NCBI GenBank assembly: GCA_964625145.1
Contig: CAZVAQ010000055.1
Coordinates: 1-20,518, forward strand
DNA from: CAYTRP01 sp964625145
GTDB lineage: Bacteria; Sumerlaeota; Sumerlaeia; SLMS01; JAHLLQ01
Length of the DNA: 20,518 nucleotides
Direction: 5' to 3'
Both the position numbers and the translations under genes were made by a program. The notes beneath the pieces are model-generated. The model was not told the origin of the DNA, searched no databases, and saw nothing but the letters and a program-made list of their open reading frames with translations. Positions 1 to 6,573 of this stretch are shown one piece after another. How positions within the stretch are numbered: the stretch's first letter is position 1; every line of letters begins with the position of its first letter.

Positions 1-194
1 GGGTGGAGAAGACCTATGCCATCCAAGCCGGTCGCGAGATCCGCATCGTTGTCGAACCGGACAAGCTGAACGACAACGAGTGCAGCTTGCTGGCCCGCAA
101 GGTTGCCAAGCGCATCGAGGAAGAGCTGCAGTACCCCGGCCAGATCAAGGTGTTGGTGGTTCGGGAGACGCGCAAGATGGAGTATGCCAAATAG
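1..194 (+). CDS. rny: Ribonuclease Y, C-terminal end (5' truncated by window edge)
   Basis: This is the last 64 or so residues of RNase Y, the membrane-anchored endoribonuclease that initiates mRNA decay in many bacteria. The reading frame is open from base 3 (base 1-2 belong to a split codon) and begins VEKTYAIQAGREIRIVV, then continues through YPGQIKVLVVRETR and ends EYAK. These are the highly conserved C-terminal motifs that follow the HD domain in this family. The KH and HD domains and the N-terminal membrane helix lie upstream of the window. The GTG at base 3 is an internal Val codon, not a start. An inverted repeat that could act as a terminator begins 15 bases after the stop. Identification is from the recognised C-terminal motif alone, but the match is nearly unambiguous. 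Confidence 0.93.
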   Translation, partial: VEKTYAIQAGREIRIVVEPDKLNDNECSLLARKVAKRIEEELQYPGQIKVLVVRETRKMEYAK

Positions 195-329
195 GGGTGA
201 TAGGAATCAGGATTCAGGAGTCGGGAGTCCGGGGTCTCGTGTCGGGTATCAGGTAGAGGGCGTTGACGCTGCGAGCGGCGATTGTTCCTTGCCTTGACTC
301 CCGATTCCTGACTCCGGACTGCTTTGCAT
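195..329. repeat. Intergenic imperfect inverted repeat built from GGAGTC-like units
   Basis: The spacer between rny and the chorismate mutase gene has two arms, 210-229 and 296-315, that pair at about 18 of 20 positions around a 66-base loop. The core is CAGGAGTCGGGAGTC (215-229) against GACTCCCGATTCCTG (296-310), with one G-T pair. Each arm is itself made of degenerate GGAGTC/GGATTC units, and the left arm continues as GGGGTCTCG...TCGGGTATCAGG. In RNA it could form a long stem and act as a terminator for rny, although no U-run follows. Its low-complexity construction suggests a dispersed genomic repeat rather than a gene-specific site. No coding sequence is supported here. Confidence 0.6.
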
Positions 330-1025
330 ATGAACCTCGATCTGCATCGCACTGTCCGGCCAGGTCTCGACATCCTGTCGAGCGAGATCGTGATCGCCCT
401 GAAGAAGCGGTCGCGGTTCCCGCAGAATCCGGAGATTTATGTTCCCGGCTTGGTGCGTGGCAGAGGCCAGACGTCGCTACTGCAATATGAGCTGGAGCGT
501 ACGGAGGAACTGCACGCGGAGCTGGGCCGGTATACGTACGCCAACCAGGAAGCCTTCACGGAGATCACCAAGGCACCGCTGATCATCCTGCGGGAGGCGC
601 CTCCAAGTCCGGTCATCCCCCACCAGTCCGGTTTGGGCGACAAGGTGAGGGAGGGATATCTGGAGTGGGTGCGACGGGATTTGGAGGACGGCAGCGATTC
701 GAACACATGGGGCGAGACGGTCACCGCCGATGTGGCGGCTTTGATGAGCATCTTTGAGCGGATCACCATGGGTAAGTTTGTCGCCGAGTGCAAGTTCCGC
801 GAGCAGGAGGCGGAGATTCGTGCGACCGAGGGGGATGAGGCGGCCTTGCGGGGGATGATTGTTCATCCCGACCGGGAGGCGGCGGTGATCGATCGGGCCG
901 CGGCACTGGCGGAGCGCTACGAGTTTCCTGTGGAGCAGGCGCGATGGTTTTTCCGCTGGATGATCGACCTGACTGTGGTGCTGCAGGTGGGGTACTTGAA
1001 GAGAAGGCTGAAGGCTGAAGGCTGA
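330..1025 (+). CDS. Chorismate mutase, eukaryotic/yeast-type (AroQ-beta class)
   Basis: The 231-residue protein is predicted to convert chorismate to prephenate, the branch point to Phe and Tyr. It aligns along its length with the all-helical yeast-type enzyme (about 256 residues), not the short bacterial AroQ-alpha domain. Residue positions that match by eye are R10 (yeast R16), R144 (R157) and K155 (K168) in ERITMGKFVAECKF, E183 (E198), T215 (T242) and Q219 at the place of yeast E246. The end, QVGYLKRRL, matches EVEYLLRRL of yeast. Of the yeast Tyr/Trp effector-site residues, R76, G141 and T145 seem kept while R75 and S142 are not. ATG at 330 is preferred over the upstream TTG at 324; no good Shine-Dalgarno is visible. 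The last codons and stop lie inside an AAGGCTG repeat. The class assignment rests on recalled alignment with the yeast protein. Confidence 0.82.
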   Translation: MNLDLHRTVRPGLDILSSEIVIALKKRSRFPQNPEIYVPGLVRGRGQTSLLQYELERTEELHAELGRYTYANQEAFTEITKAPLIILREAPPSPVIPHQSGLGDKVREGYLEWVRRDLEDGSDSNTWGETVTADVAALMSIFERITMGKFVAECKFREQEAEIRATEGDEAALRGMIVHPDREAAVIDRAAALAERYEFPVEQARWFFRWMIDLTVVLQVGYLKRRLKAEG

Positions 1026-1027
1026 AG
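1004..1027 (+). repeat. Tandem heptamer repeat (AAGGCTG)x3 at the gene end
   Basis: Three exact copies of AAGGCTG followed by AAG span the last codons and the stop of the chorismate mutase gene. The third copy supplies the TGA stop (1023-1025). A run of nine G follows at 1033-1041. Because 7 is not a multiple of 3, a change in copy number would change the C-terminus. Confidence 0.75.
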
Positions 1028-1045
1028 TGAGTGGGGGGGGGATTG

Positions 1046-2758
1046 CTAGAATTCAAGGCGGCGCCAGTGGCGGAGGCCCAGGGTCATGGGCACGATCAGC
1101 GCGGCGATTTGTAGTCCGATCACGGTTCCCACATACAGCATTGCGTAGAGTCCACGTTGGGCCAGCCATGGCCAGCCTTCGTTGAGCACGTGGTGCATCG
1201 GCCAGCTCAGCATGCCGACGGTGATGCCTATGTAGAGCATGGAGAGGATTGCGTTAAGGGTTCCGCCGACGCCGTTGGCGATGCGTGCGGGATTGTCTTC
1301 GCGGAAGTTTGGGAAGTAAGCACCAAGCCCCACGGAGAGGCTGCTGAGTGCGAATGCCATGATGATCGCGACCCCGACCGAAAGCATCTGCAGGTACCAT
1401 TCAACCTTCAACACCCAGTTGCTGAGGCACAGGAGAGAGAGGGCGACCACGAGGGAAAAGCCCACGCAGAATCCGAACTTTTGCCAGACAATGACGGTTC
1501 GTCCCATGGGGGCCATGCCGATGGCCCAATACTGGCGCCCTTCCAGGCTGAGCATGGGAAACACGAAACGCGTGGTGAGGATGGAGAGGATGAAGCAGAT
1601 GGCGCCGAGGTTGAAGAATGCCAGCACCGTCCGCCAGGAGTCAAAGACGCCCTCGATGGCGCTGGAGTGGTGCTGAATTGATTGCAGGTTGGCGATGTAG
1701 ATCACCATCAGGCCAAACAGCACGACGAGTTGTGTCCATTGGGCGGGATCGCGCCAGAAGGTCTTGAGGTCCTTGATCGCCAGGGAGCGCAGGTGACGGG
1801 GGAGAAAGAACAGCGCCGACTCAAGGCTGTTCAGGATCGAACCGCCGGTGCTGACACCCTCCTCGCGGTTGGCGCTGTCCTTGGAAAGTTGCCATCCGCG
1901 CTTGTAGAGGGGATTCACCATCCACTCGCAGACTTGATAGAGGAACAGTCCCGTGGCGGAGAGCATGGCAAACCAATAGAAGTATGCCGTGAGATCGGGC
2001 GGGCCGAGGTCGTTTGGCGCCAGCGAGAGCACGCCGCGCATGAGCCATGTGCTGGGTACCAGGTCGTTCGAGCCGACCTGCAGGAAGTTCATGAGTTCCT
2101 GGAAGTTGTCCTCTTCGGTGCGCGCAAACACACGGCGGATTCCCATGAGCCGCGCCAGTCCGATCGCCAGCATGATGGACAGCGCGCCGAGGGCGACGCT
2201 AAGGGTGCGCGTCTTGCGCGCCGGCAGGAAGGAAGTGACGATCATCGTGAGGATGGATCCCAGCATCGCGGGGATCGTCAGGAATGGAATCACGATGAAG
2301 ACGATCAACGGGTAGGCGAACCAGGCCACGTCGCGCGACAATCCGAAGCCGATGAAGAACGGGAGGGAGAGAATGGCGAAGGCCCAGGAGCTGTAGACGA
2401 TGGATTCAGCGAGCTTTTGCCGGAAGATGGTGCGCTCCGAGATGGGCAGCGCCATCAGGAAGTCCACCTCGCGCGAGATGTAGGAGGTGGACAGCGTGAT
2501 GATCAGGTTGGAGAAGATCAGCATCGCGAAGAATGCGAGGAAAATGATGCCGACGAGCAGGTCCATCAATGGCGGGCCGAAGACTTCCAGCCTCATCAGG
2601 AAGGCGAAGATCCGGTGGAAGATGAATGTGGCGCCGGTCACCAAGGCGCCGACCACAATCCCCCCGATGCAGAAGTGGAACCACATGTGCCGGGGCAGGG
2701 ATTGCAGGGCGTTGCGACCGGCGTGCAGGCGCGTCCTGAACAGGGTGATGCTATTCAT
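1046..2758 (-). CDS. ABC-2-type exporter permease, 570 residues
   Basis: This is a polytopic inner-membrane protein with about a dozen hydrophobic stretches, in two halves separated by a soluble segment around residues 285-315. It looks like the large permeases classed as putative ABC exporters (PF16949-like), which pair with a single-domain ATPase. Helices are clear at FCIGGIVVGALVTGATFIF, LVGIIFLAFFAMLIF and PLIVFIVIPFLTI in the N half, and WTQLVVLFGLMVIYI and NLGAICFILSILTT in the C half. The SREVDFLMALPISERTIF segment near residues 95-112 resembles the cytoplasmic motif where such permeases contact the ATPase. The ATG is 18 bases after the ATPase stop, so the two are very likely co-transcribed. 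The substrate is unknown. The gene converges on the chorismate mutase gene with only 20 bp between stops. Confidence 0.85.
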   Translation of the reverse strand: MNSITLFRTRLHAGRNALQSLPRHMWFHFCIGGIVVGALVTGATFIFHRIFAFLMRLEVFGPPLMDLLVGIIFLAFFAMLIFSNLIITLSTSYISREVDFLMALPISERTIFRQKLAESIVYSSWAFAILSLPFFIGFGLSRDVAWFAYPLIVFIVIPFLTIPAMLGSILTMIVTSFLPARKTRTLSVALGALSIMLAIGLARLMGIRRVFARTEEDNFQELMNFLQVGSNDLVPSTWLMRGVLSLAPNDLGPPDLTAYFYWFAMLSATGLFLYQVCEWMVNPLYKRGWQLSKDSANREEGVSTGGSILNSLESALFFLPRHLRSLAIKDLKTFWRDPAQWTQLVVLFGLMVIYIANLQSIQHHSSAIEGVFDSWRTVLAFFNLGAICFILSILTTRFVFPMLSLEGRQYWAIGMAPMGRTVIVWQKFGFCVGFSLVVALSLLCLSNWVLKVEWYLQMLSVGVAIIMAFALSSLSVGLGAYFPNFREDNPARIANGVGGTLNAILSMLYIGITVGMLSWPMHHVLNEGWPWLAQRGLYAMLYVGTVIGLQIAALIVPMTLGLRHWRRLEF

Positions 2759-2776
2759 GATGGATTGTGACTCGCA

Positions 2777-3571
2777 TCAGGACAGTGCCTCGCGCAGGCC
2801 GGCGTTGGGCTGGCCGGGATTGTCAGGCTCGGCGGTTTGCTCTTCCTCGGTCAGTTGGAGGAACAAGTCCTCGAGGTTTCCCTCCCGAGCCATGCGCGCC
2901 TTGAGTTCCGTGGTGGTGCCGAGGAAGCGCAGCTCGCCGCGCGTGATGATGCCGAGGCGATGGGCGAGTTCCTCCGCGACGGAGAGCAGGTGGGTGGAAA
3001 GGAAGACTGTGCCGCCCTCCGCGCAGTATTGGCGCAGGAGGTTCTTGAGCGTGCGGCCGGAACGCGGATCGAGTCCGATCATCGGTTCGTCGATGATCAA
3101 CAACTTTGGCCGATGCATGAAGGCGACGGAGAAGCAGAGCTTCTGGCGCATGCCGTGGCTGTAGTTTTCGATGAGCTTGTCGGCGCTGGAGGTGAGGCTG
3201 AATGCGTCGAAGTATTCCTTCAGTGCTTCTATTTGCCGGGCGCGGGGAACGCCATAGAGATCCCCGATGAAGTGCAGGTATTCGCGGCCGGAGAGTTTTT
3301 CGTAGAGGTAGGGAGTGTCTGGGATGTAGCCCGTGACGCTCTTTGCAAGTAGGGCTTCCTTGCCAACATCATGTCCATTGACATGCACACTGCCGCGGGT
3401 GGGGCGGAGCAGGCCGGCGATCATCTTGATGGTGGTTGTCTTGCCCGCGCCGTTGGGCCCGAGGAAGCAGAACAGCTCGCCCGCGGGAATTTGCAGGTCA
3501 ATGCCGCGAACGGCATCGAATCCGTCGTAGGTCTTCCAGGCGCTGCGGAGTTCGAGCATCGGTCGGGTCAT
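2777..3571 (-). CDS. ABC transporter ATP-binding protein (ABC-2 exporter type)
   Basis: This 264-residue nucleotide-binding subunit powers the permease encoded next to it. In order it shows Walker A GPNGAGKTT (about residues 39-47), a signature region YSHGMRQKL (the divergent SHGM..K form typical of CcmA/EcsA/NatA-like exporters rather than LSGGQ), Walker B LLIIDEP, the D-loop region MIGLDP and the H-loop STHLL. The last 40 or so residues (TELKARMAREGNLEDLFLQL and following) are the usual accessory tail of this exporter class. Its ATG overlaps the stop of the preceding gene (ATGA, 3568-3571), which implies translational coupling. Family membership is certain; the substrate cannot be read from the sequence. 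Confidence 0.95.
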   Translation of the reverse strand: MTRPMLELRSAWKTYDGFDAVRGIDLQIPAGELFCFLGPNGAGKTTTIKMIAGLLRPTRGSVHVNGHDVGKEALLAKSVTGYIPDTPYLYEKLSGREYLHFIGDLYGVPRARQIEALKEYFDAFSLTSSADKLIENYSHGMRQKLCFSVAFMHRPKLLIIDEPMIGLDPRSGRTLKNLLRQYCAEGGTVFLSTHLLSVAEELAHRLGIITRGELRFLGTTTELKARMAREGNLEDLFLQLTEEEQTAEPDNPGQPNAGLREALS

Positions 3572-4563
3572 TGGTCCTGTCTTGGCTGGCTGGTTTGGGA
3601 GCGCAGTATGAGGGGGAGCAGGCCGATGCCTTCGAGGAGATCGCCTTCATCGGTTCCACGCAATGTTTGTGGGTCAATGTTTGGTGGCGGAGGGATCGTG
3701 CCCAATCGCTGGGAGGCGCGCTGGATCTCCTCGGGAGTCATCAGATCCAATCGCACTTCGATACGGGACATCAATCCGGACGCGCCGCCGCGATCATCGT
3801 CGGGGCGGCCGAATGTGATCGCGCGGCGCAGAATCACATCGTCGCGATTGATCCACACGCGCATCTGCCCGGTCGGCATGGTGGCTTCCACGACGCGCGT
3901 GCGATAGTAGCGCCCGCCAACCTCGATATTCTCCGTGTCGGCCAATCGCACACGCATGCGACCGGCGGATAGGCCCCAGATGGGATCGAAGAGATCCATG
4001 GCATAGGTCTCCCCCGCCTGGATGGCGGAACTGGTAAGGACGGCGTCGGCCGCGAAGTTCATCGTCAGCGGGCGTTGCATTGAAACCTCGCGATACATCA
4101 CGCCGGATGGTGCCTTGATGCGCGTGAGAAGCCGCCTTTGTTGAACAGCGGCCGCGACATCGAGGTCTGCATCCTCCTCTCCGCTCCTGTGCACGCGCAC
4201 GTGGACCTGCTCCATCTCCAGCCGCGCGTTCAGTCTTGATGCCGCGTCCAACCGCGTACGGAGGAGAGGTGACCGGATGTCAAGCATCAGCCATGAGAAG
4301 AAGCCGTCGCTCTCCGGGTCGCGCTCGACGATGGTGCGCATCTCGCCGATGGGAACACCATTGATGCGCACGCGCAGCCAATCGTCGGTGCCTTCGAAGG
4401 AATCGAGGACGGTGGCCGTGCTGAGCGGGATGGCATCGCCCAGTTCCCAGCGCGGGAGGATGTAGTCGACGAAGAGCCGCGACATCATGACGGCGAAGAA
4501 GCCGCAGATGAGGACGGGCTGGGCCAAGCGCAGGGATAGCCAGGAGGCGGCGGGGAAGTTCAT
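3568..4563 (-). CDS. Membrane-anchored DUF3108-like protein of an ABC operon
   Basis: The 331-residue protein has one N-terminal hydrophobic helix (LAQPVLICGFFAVMMSRLFV), probably a signal anchor, then a beta-rich domain presumed to be outside the membrane. Segments such as YAMDLFDPIWG and VGGRYYRTRVVEATMPTGQMRVWINRDDVILRRAITFG recall the DUF3108/LolA-like folds that bind lipid or precursor in the periplasm; this similarity is weak and by eye. The C-terminus is proline-rich and then hydrophobic (IGLLPLILR). The open frame reaches 4677, but that start would overlap the divergent kinase gene, so the ATG at 4563 just before the hydrophobic helix is preferred. Its stop overlaps the ATPase start, so it is the first gene of the three-gene unit and probably a substrate-handling partner of the exporter. 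Confidence 0.7.
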   Translation of the reverse strand: MNFPAASWLSLRLAQPVLICGFFAVMMSRLFVDYILPRWELGDAIPLSTATVLDSFEGTDDWLRVRINGVPIGEMRTIVERDPESDGFFSWLMLDIRSPLLRTRLDAASRLNARLEMEQVHVRVHRSGEEDADLDVAAAVQQRRLLTRIKAPSGVMYREVSMQRPLTMNFAADAVLTSSAIQAGETYAMDLFDPIWGLSAGRMRVRLADTENIEVGGRYYRTRVVEATMPTGQMRVWINRDDVILRRAITFGRPDDDRGGASGLMSRIEVRLDLMTPEEIQRASQRLGTIPPPPNIDPQTLRGTDEGDLLEGIGLLPLILRSQTSQPRQDQ

Positions 4564-4668
4564 GATGGGGACCGCCGGTTGCGACTTGCCTTTCGGCAGG
4601 CATGGACGCAGAAGTCGGCGTGCGGACGCCACAGGGGCGGGATCAACCCAGACGTGAAAAGCTGACTC
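4564..4668. promoter_or_regulatory. Divergent intergenic region between ABC unit and histidine kinase
   Basis: With the preferred start at 4563, 105 bp separate the two divergent genes and must hold both promoters. A small hairpin, TTGCC-TTTC-GGCAG, lies near 4588-4600. I see no convincing sigma-70 pair. The kinase ATG has no strong Shine-Dalgarno. Confidence 0.35.
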
Positions 4669-5904
4669 ATGGACCAATCATCATTCGCCACCAAGTTTCT
4701 GTCGCGCCTTCAGCGGATCGACACCCCGCAGATTGAGGCTTTTCTGACACAACTGGTCAAAGAGAAAGACGTCCAGCGGGCGATTCTTGACAGCTTGATC
4801 GATGGGATCGTGCTGGCCGATCGAAGCCTGAAGGTGACCTACCTCAACGACGCCGCACGGGGCTTGCTTGGCTTGGGGCCTCGCAGGGTGCTGGGCGAGC
4901 CCGTTCGACGCATCATGCGCGCCAAGACCCTGCAGGCCATCGTGGACGACTTTGCGGAAAATCCGCGCCCGGTGCATCAGGTGGAGGTCCGCGTCAAGAC
5001 CCCTGAAGTGCGCATTTATGTGGTTTCGGTTATCCCGATCGGGCCCGATGAGGCCGAGCCCGACTTTTCCATTTGGCTGCTGAGCGACCAGACTGAGACA
5101 CATCGACGCGCCGCCGAGCAGCACAAGTTGGAGAGCATCCGCTCGCTGGGGACGTTGACCGCCGGGATCGCCCACGAGATCAAGAACCCGCTCAACAGCA
5201 TCACGATTCACGCCCAGTTGATGGCGCGCATGGCGCAGGAGGCCGCGGAGCGGTATGACGATCCGGTGATGGAGAGGCTCCAGCACAGCTCGCAGGTGGT
5301 GACCGAGGAGATCCAGCGGCTCAACCGGATCGTGGACCAATTCATCAAGGCCGTGCGCCCCGCGCGGCCGGATCTGCGTCCGACGCAGGTGAACAGCCTG
5401 GTGGAGACGTTGGCCGATCTGGTCCGGCCGGAATGCAAGGAGCGGCGAATCGAGCTGGAGCTGGATCTGGATCCGGCGATTCCACCTTTCGGGCTGGATC
5501 CGGAACAGATTTACCAGGCTCTGCTGAATGTTGTGAGAAACGCCATCGAGGCGATCGACAAGCCTGAGGGGCATTTGGCCCTGAGGACGCACCTGCGTTC
5601 TGACCATGTCTTGATCGAGGTGGAGGACAATGGGTGCGGGATTCCGGAAGAGAGCCGTCTATCGATCTTCGAGCCCTACAACACGACCAAGTTCAATGGC
5701 ACGGGCTTGGGTTTGATGGTGGTTTTCCGCATTATCAGCGCTCATGGGGGAGCCATCGGACTGGACAGCGAGGTGGGGCGCGGGACGGTCTTCCGGATCG
5801 CCCTGCCACTGGACGAAAGGCCGGTTCGGCTGCTTGCCGGAGAGGACGTGACGGCGGGGCTGGAGAGCCTGGAAGTGGTGCTTGGCGAGGTCTTGGAGGC
5901 TTGA
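4669..5904 (+). CDS. PAS-domain sensor histidine kinase (NtrB/AtoS-like)
   Basis: This 411-residue cytoplasmic kinase has no membrane helix. A PAS domain spans about residues 35-150 (DSLIDGIVLADRSLKVTYLN is a typical PAS entry). The dimerisation/phosphoacceptor domain has the H-box AGIAHEIKNPLNSI with His169. The catalytic domain has the N-box NVVRNAIEAI (287-296), G1 DNGCGIPEE (320-328), F-box IFEPYNTTK and G2 GTGLGL (344-349). The H-box and PAS layout match the NtrB/AtoS/ZraS group, which usually phosphorylate sigma-54 activators. No response regulator lies nearby in this window, so the partner is elsewhere. The last 25 residues past the ATPase domain are an acidic, Leu-rich tail of unknown use. 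It is divergent from the ABC unit. Confidence 0.93.
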   Translation: MDQSSFATKFLSRLQRIDTPQIEAFLTQLVKEKDVQRAILDSLIDGIVLADRSLKVTYLNDAARGLLGLGPRRVLGEPVRRIMRAKTLQAIVDDFAENPRPVHQVEVRVKTPEVRIYVVSVIPIGPDEAEPDFSIWLLSDQTETHRRAAEQHKLESIRSLGTLTAGIAHEIKNPLNSITIHAQLMARMAQEAAERYDDPVMERLQHSSQVVTEEIQRLNRIVDQFIKAVRPARPDLRPTQVNSLVETLADLVRPECKERRIELELDLDPAIPPFGLDPEQIYQALLNVVRNAIEAIDKPEGHLALRTHLRSDHVLIEVEDNGCGIPEESRLSIFEPYNTTKFNGTGLGLMVVFRIISAHGGAIGLDSEVGRGTVFRIALPLDERPVRLLAGEDVTAGLESLEVVLGEVLEA

Positions 5905-6106
5905 GAAGGGCCTTTTGACAGGTTTTTGGCCGTCTTGTGGCGAAAAAAGCGCGTTTTTCACAGCTTTCGACGCGCCTTCTACTTGACTCTAACGCCAACG
6001 GGGGCGTTTCCAATCGTCGCAGAACACCGCGAGTCGGTGCGGAGAGAGCGCAATTGCCAGCAAGCACTCCCCGTCAACATCCCTTTCCCGAAGAGGAACA
6101 CCAGCC
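5905..6106. promoter_or_regulatory. Leader/promoter region upstream of HU
   Basis: This 202-bp non-coding stretch has a TTGACA (5915-5920) without a clear -10, a near-palindrome of A6-GCGCG-T5 at 5943-5958, a TTGACT at 5983-5988 and a hairpin AACGCC/GGCGTT (5991-6008) with a 6-base loop. A GAGG Shine-Dalgarno lies near 6092-6095, about 11 bases before the HU ATG. The signals suggest a promoter and a structured leader, but none is decisive. Confidence 0.35.
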
Positions 6107-6406
6107 ATGGCAAAGAAAGAAGTGAAGGCTCTGACGAAGGCCCAGCTCATCGCTCACCTCGCTGACAAGTCCGGATTCTCCAAGAAGGACGTCGCCGCCC
6201 TGCTCGAAGAGTTGACGACGATCGCCTACAAGGAAGCCAAGAAGGAGAAGGGCTTCACGCTGCCCGGTCTTGGCAAGTTGGTTGTCAGCCGCCGCAAGGC
6301 CCGCATCGGCCGCAACCCCCAGACTGGCGAAGCCATCAAGATCCCCGCCAAGAAGGTGCTGAAGTTCCGCATCTCCAAGCAGGCCAAGGATTCGATCCTT
6401 CCCTGA
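6107..6406 (+). CDS. HU-family DNA-binding protein
   Basis: This 99-residue histone-like protein binds and bends DNA as a dimer. The helical base (LTKAQLIAHLADKSGFSKKDVAALLEEL) is followed by GFTLPGLGKLVVSRRKARIGRNPQTGEAIKIPAKKVLKF, which carries the beta-arm with the RNPQTGE motif that inserts the conserved Pro into the minor groove. The N-terminus has about eight extra residues (MAKKEVKA) and the helices are richer in Lys (KEAKKEKG) than E. coli HU. It is a single-gene unit with its own leader and a strong intrinsic terminator about 45 bases after the stop, as expected for an abundant protein. HU cannot be told from IHF subunits by sight with full certainty; the homodimeric HU-like form is more likely as no second copy is adjacent. 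Confidence 0.95.
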   Translation: MAKKEVKALTKAQLIAHLADKSGFSKKDVAALLEELTTIAYKEAKKEKGFTLPGLGKLVVSRRKARIGRNPQTGEAIKIPAKKVLKFRISKQAKDSILP

Positions 6407-6417
6407 CCCGCCCAACC

Positions 6418-6434
6418 GGCCCTTCTACCGGGCC
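6418..6434 (+). other. Short GGCCC/GGGCC hairpin after HU
   Basis: GGCCC (6418-6422) and GGGCC (6430-6434) can pair around a 7-base loop just after the HU stop. There is no U-run, so it may protect the 3' end or pause polymerase ahead of the main terminator. Confidence 0.4.
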
Positions 6435-6451
6435 ATGATTGGCAAAGATGA

Positions 6452-6486
6452 CCGCCGACGGGGCTGCATTCCGTCGGCGGTTTTCT
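6452..6486 (+). terminator. Intrinsic terminator of HU gene
   Basis: A perfect 10-bp stem, CCGCCGACGG (6452-6461) with CCGTCGGCGG (6471-6480), has a 9-base loop and is followed by TTTTCTT. This is a textbook rho-independent terminator. Confidence 0.92.
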
Positions 6487-6573
6487 TGTGCGCGCTGCGG
6501 CGTTTCTTGATTCTCCTTGCAGCATCCGCCCCCCCGGTTGGCCAATCCCCGCAGGTACCGGGGAGAGGACGCC

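Noticed and set aside
1682..2770. 362-codon open frame on the + strand opposite the ABC permease
   Set aside because: It is antisense to a clear membrane protein, and its product is an implausible mix rich in Glu, Asp, His, Gln and Gly as expected for the complement of high-GC hydrophobic codons.
3568..4677. Longer form of the DUF3108-like protein starting at 4677
   Set aside because: It would overlap the divergent kinase gene and add 38 basic, Pro-rich residues before the membrane anchor; ATG 4563 fits better.
4681..5607. 308-codon open frame opposite the histidine kinase
   Set aside because: The kinase has all its motifs on the + strand; the antisense frame shows no domain and is rich in Arg, His, Leu and Gln.
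5915..5920. TTGACA as the HU promoter -35
   Set aside because: No acceptable -10 is found at 16-18 bases; kept only as a remark in the leader entry.
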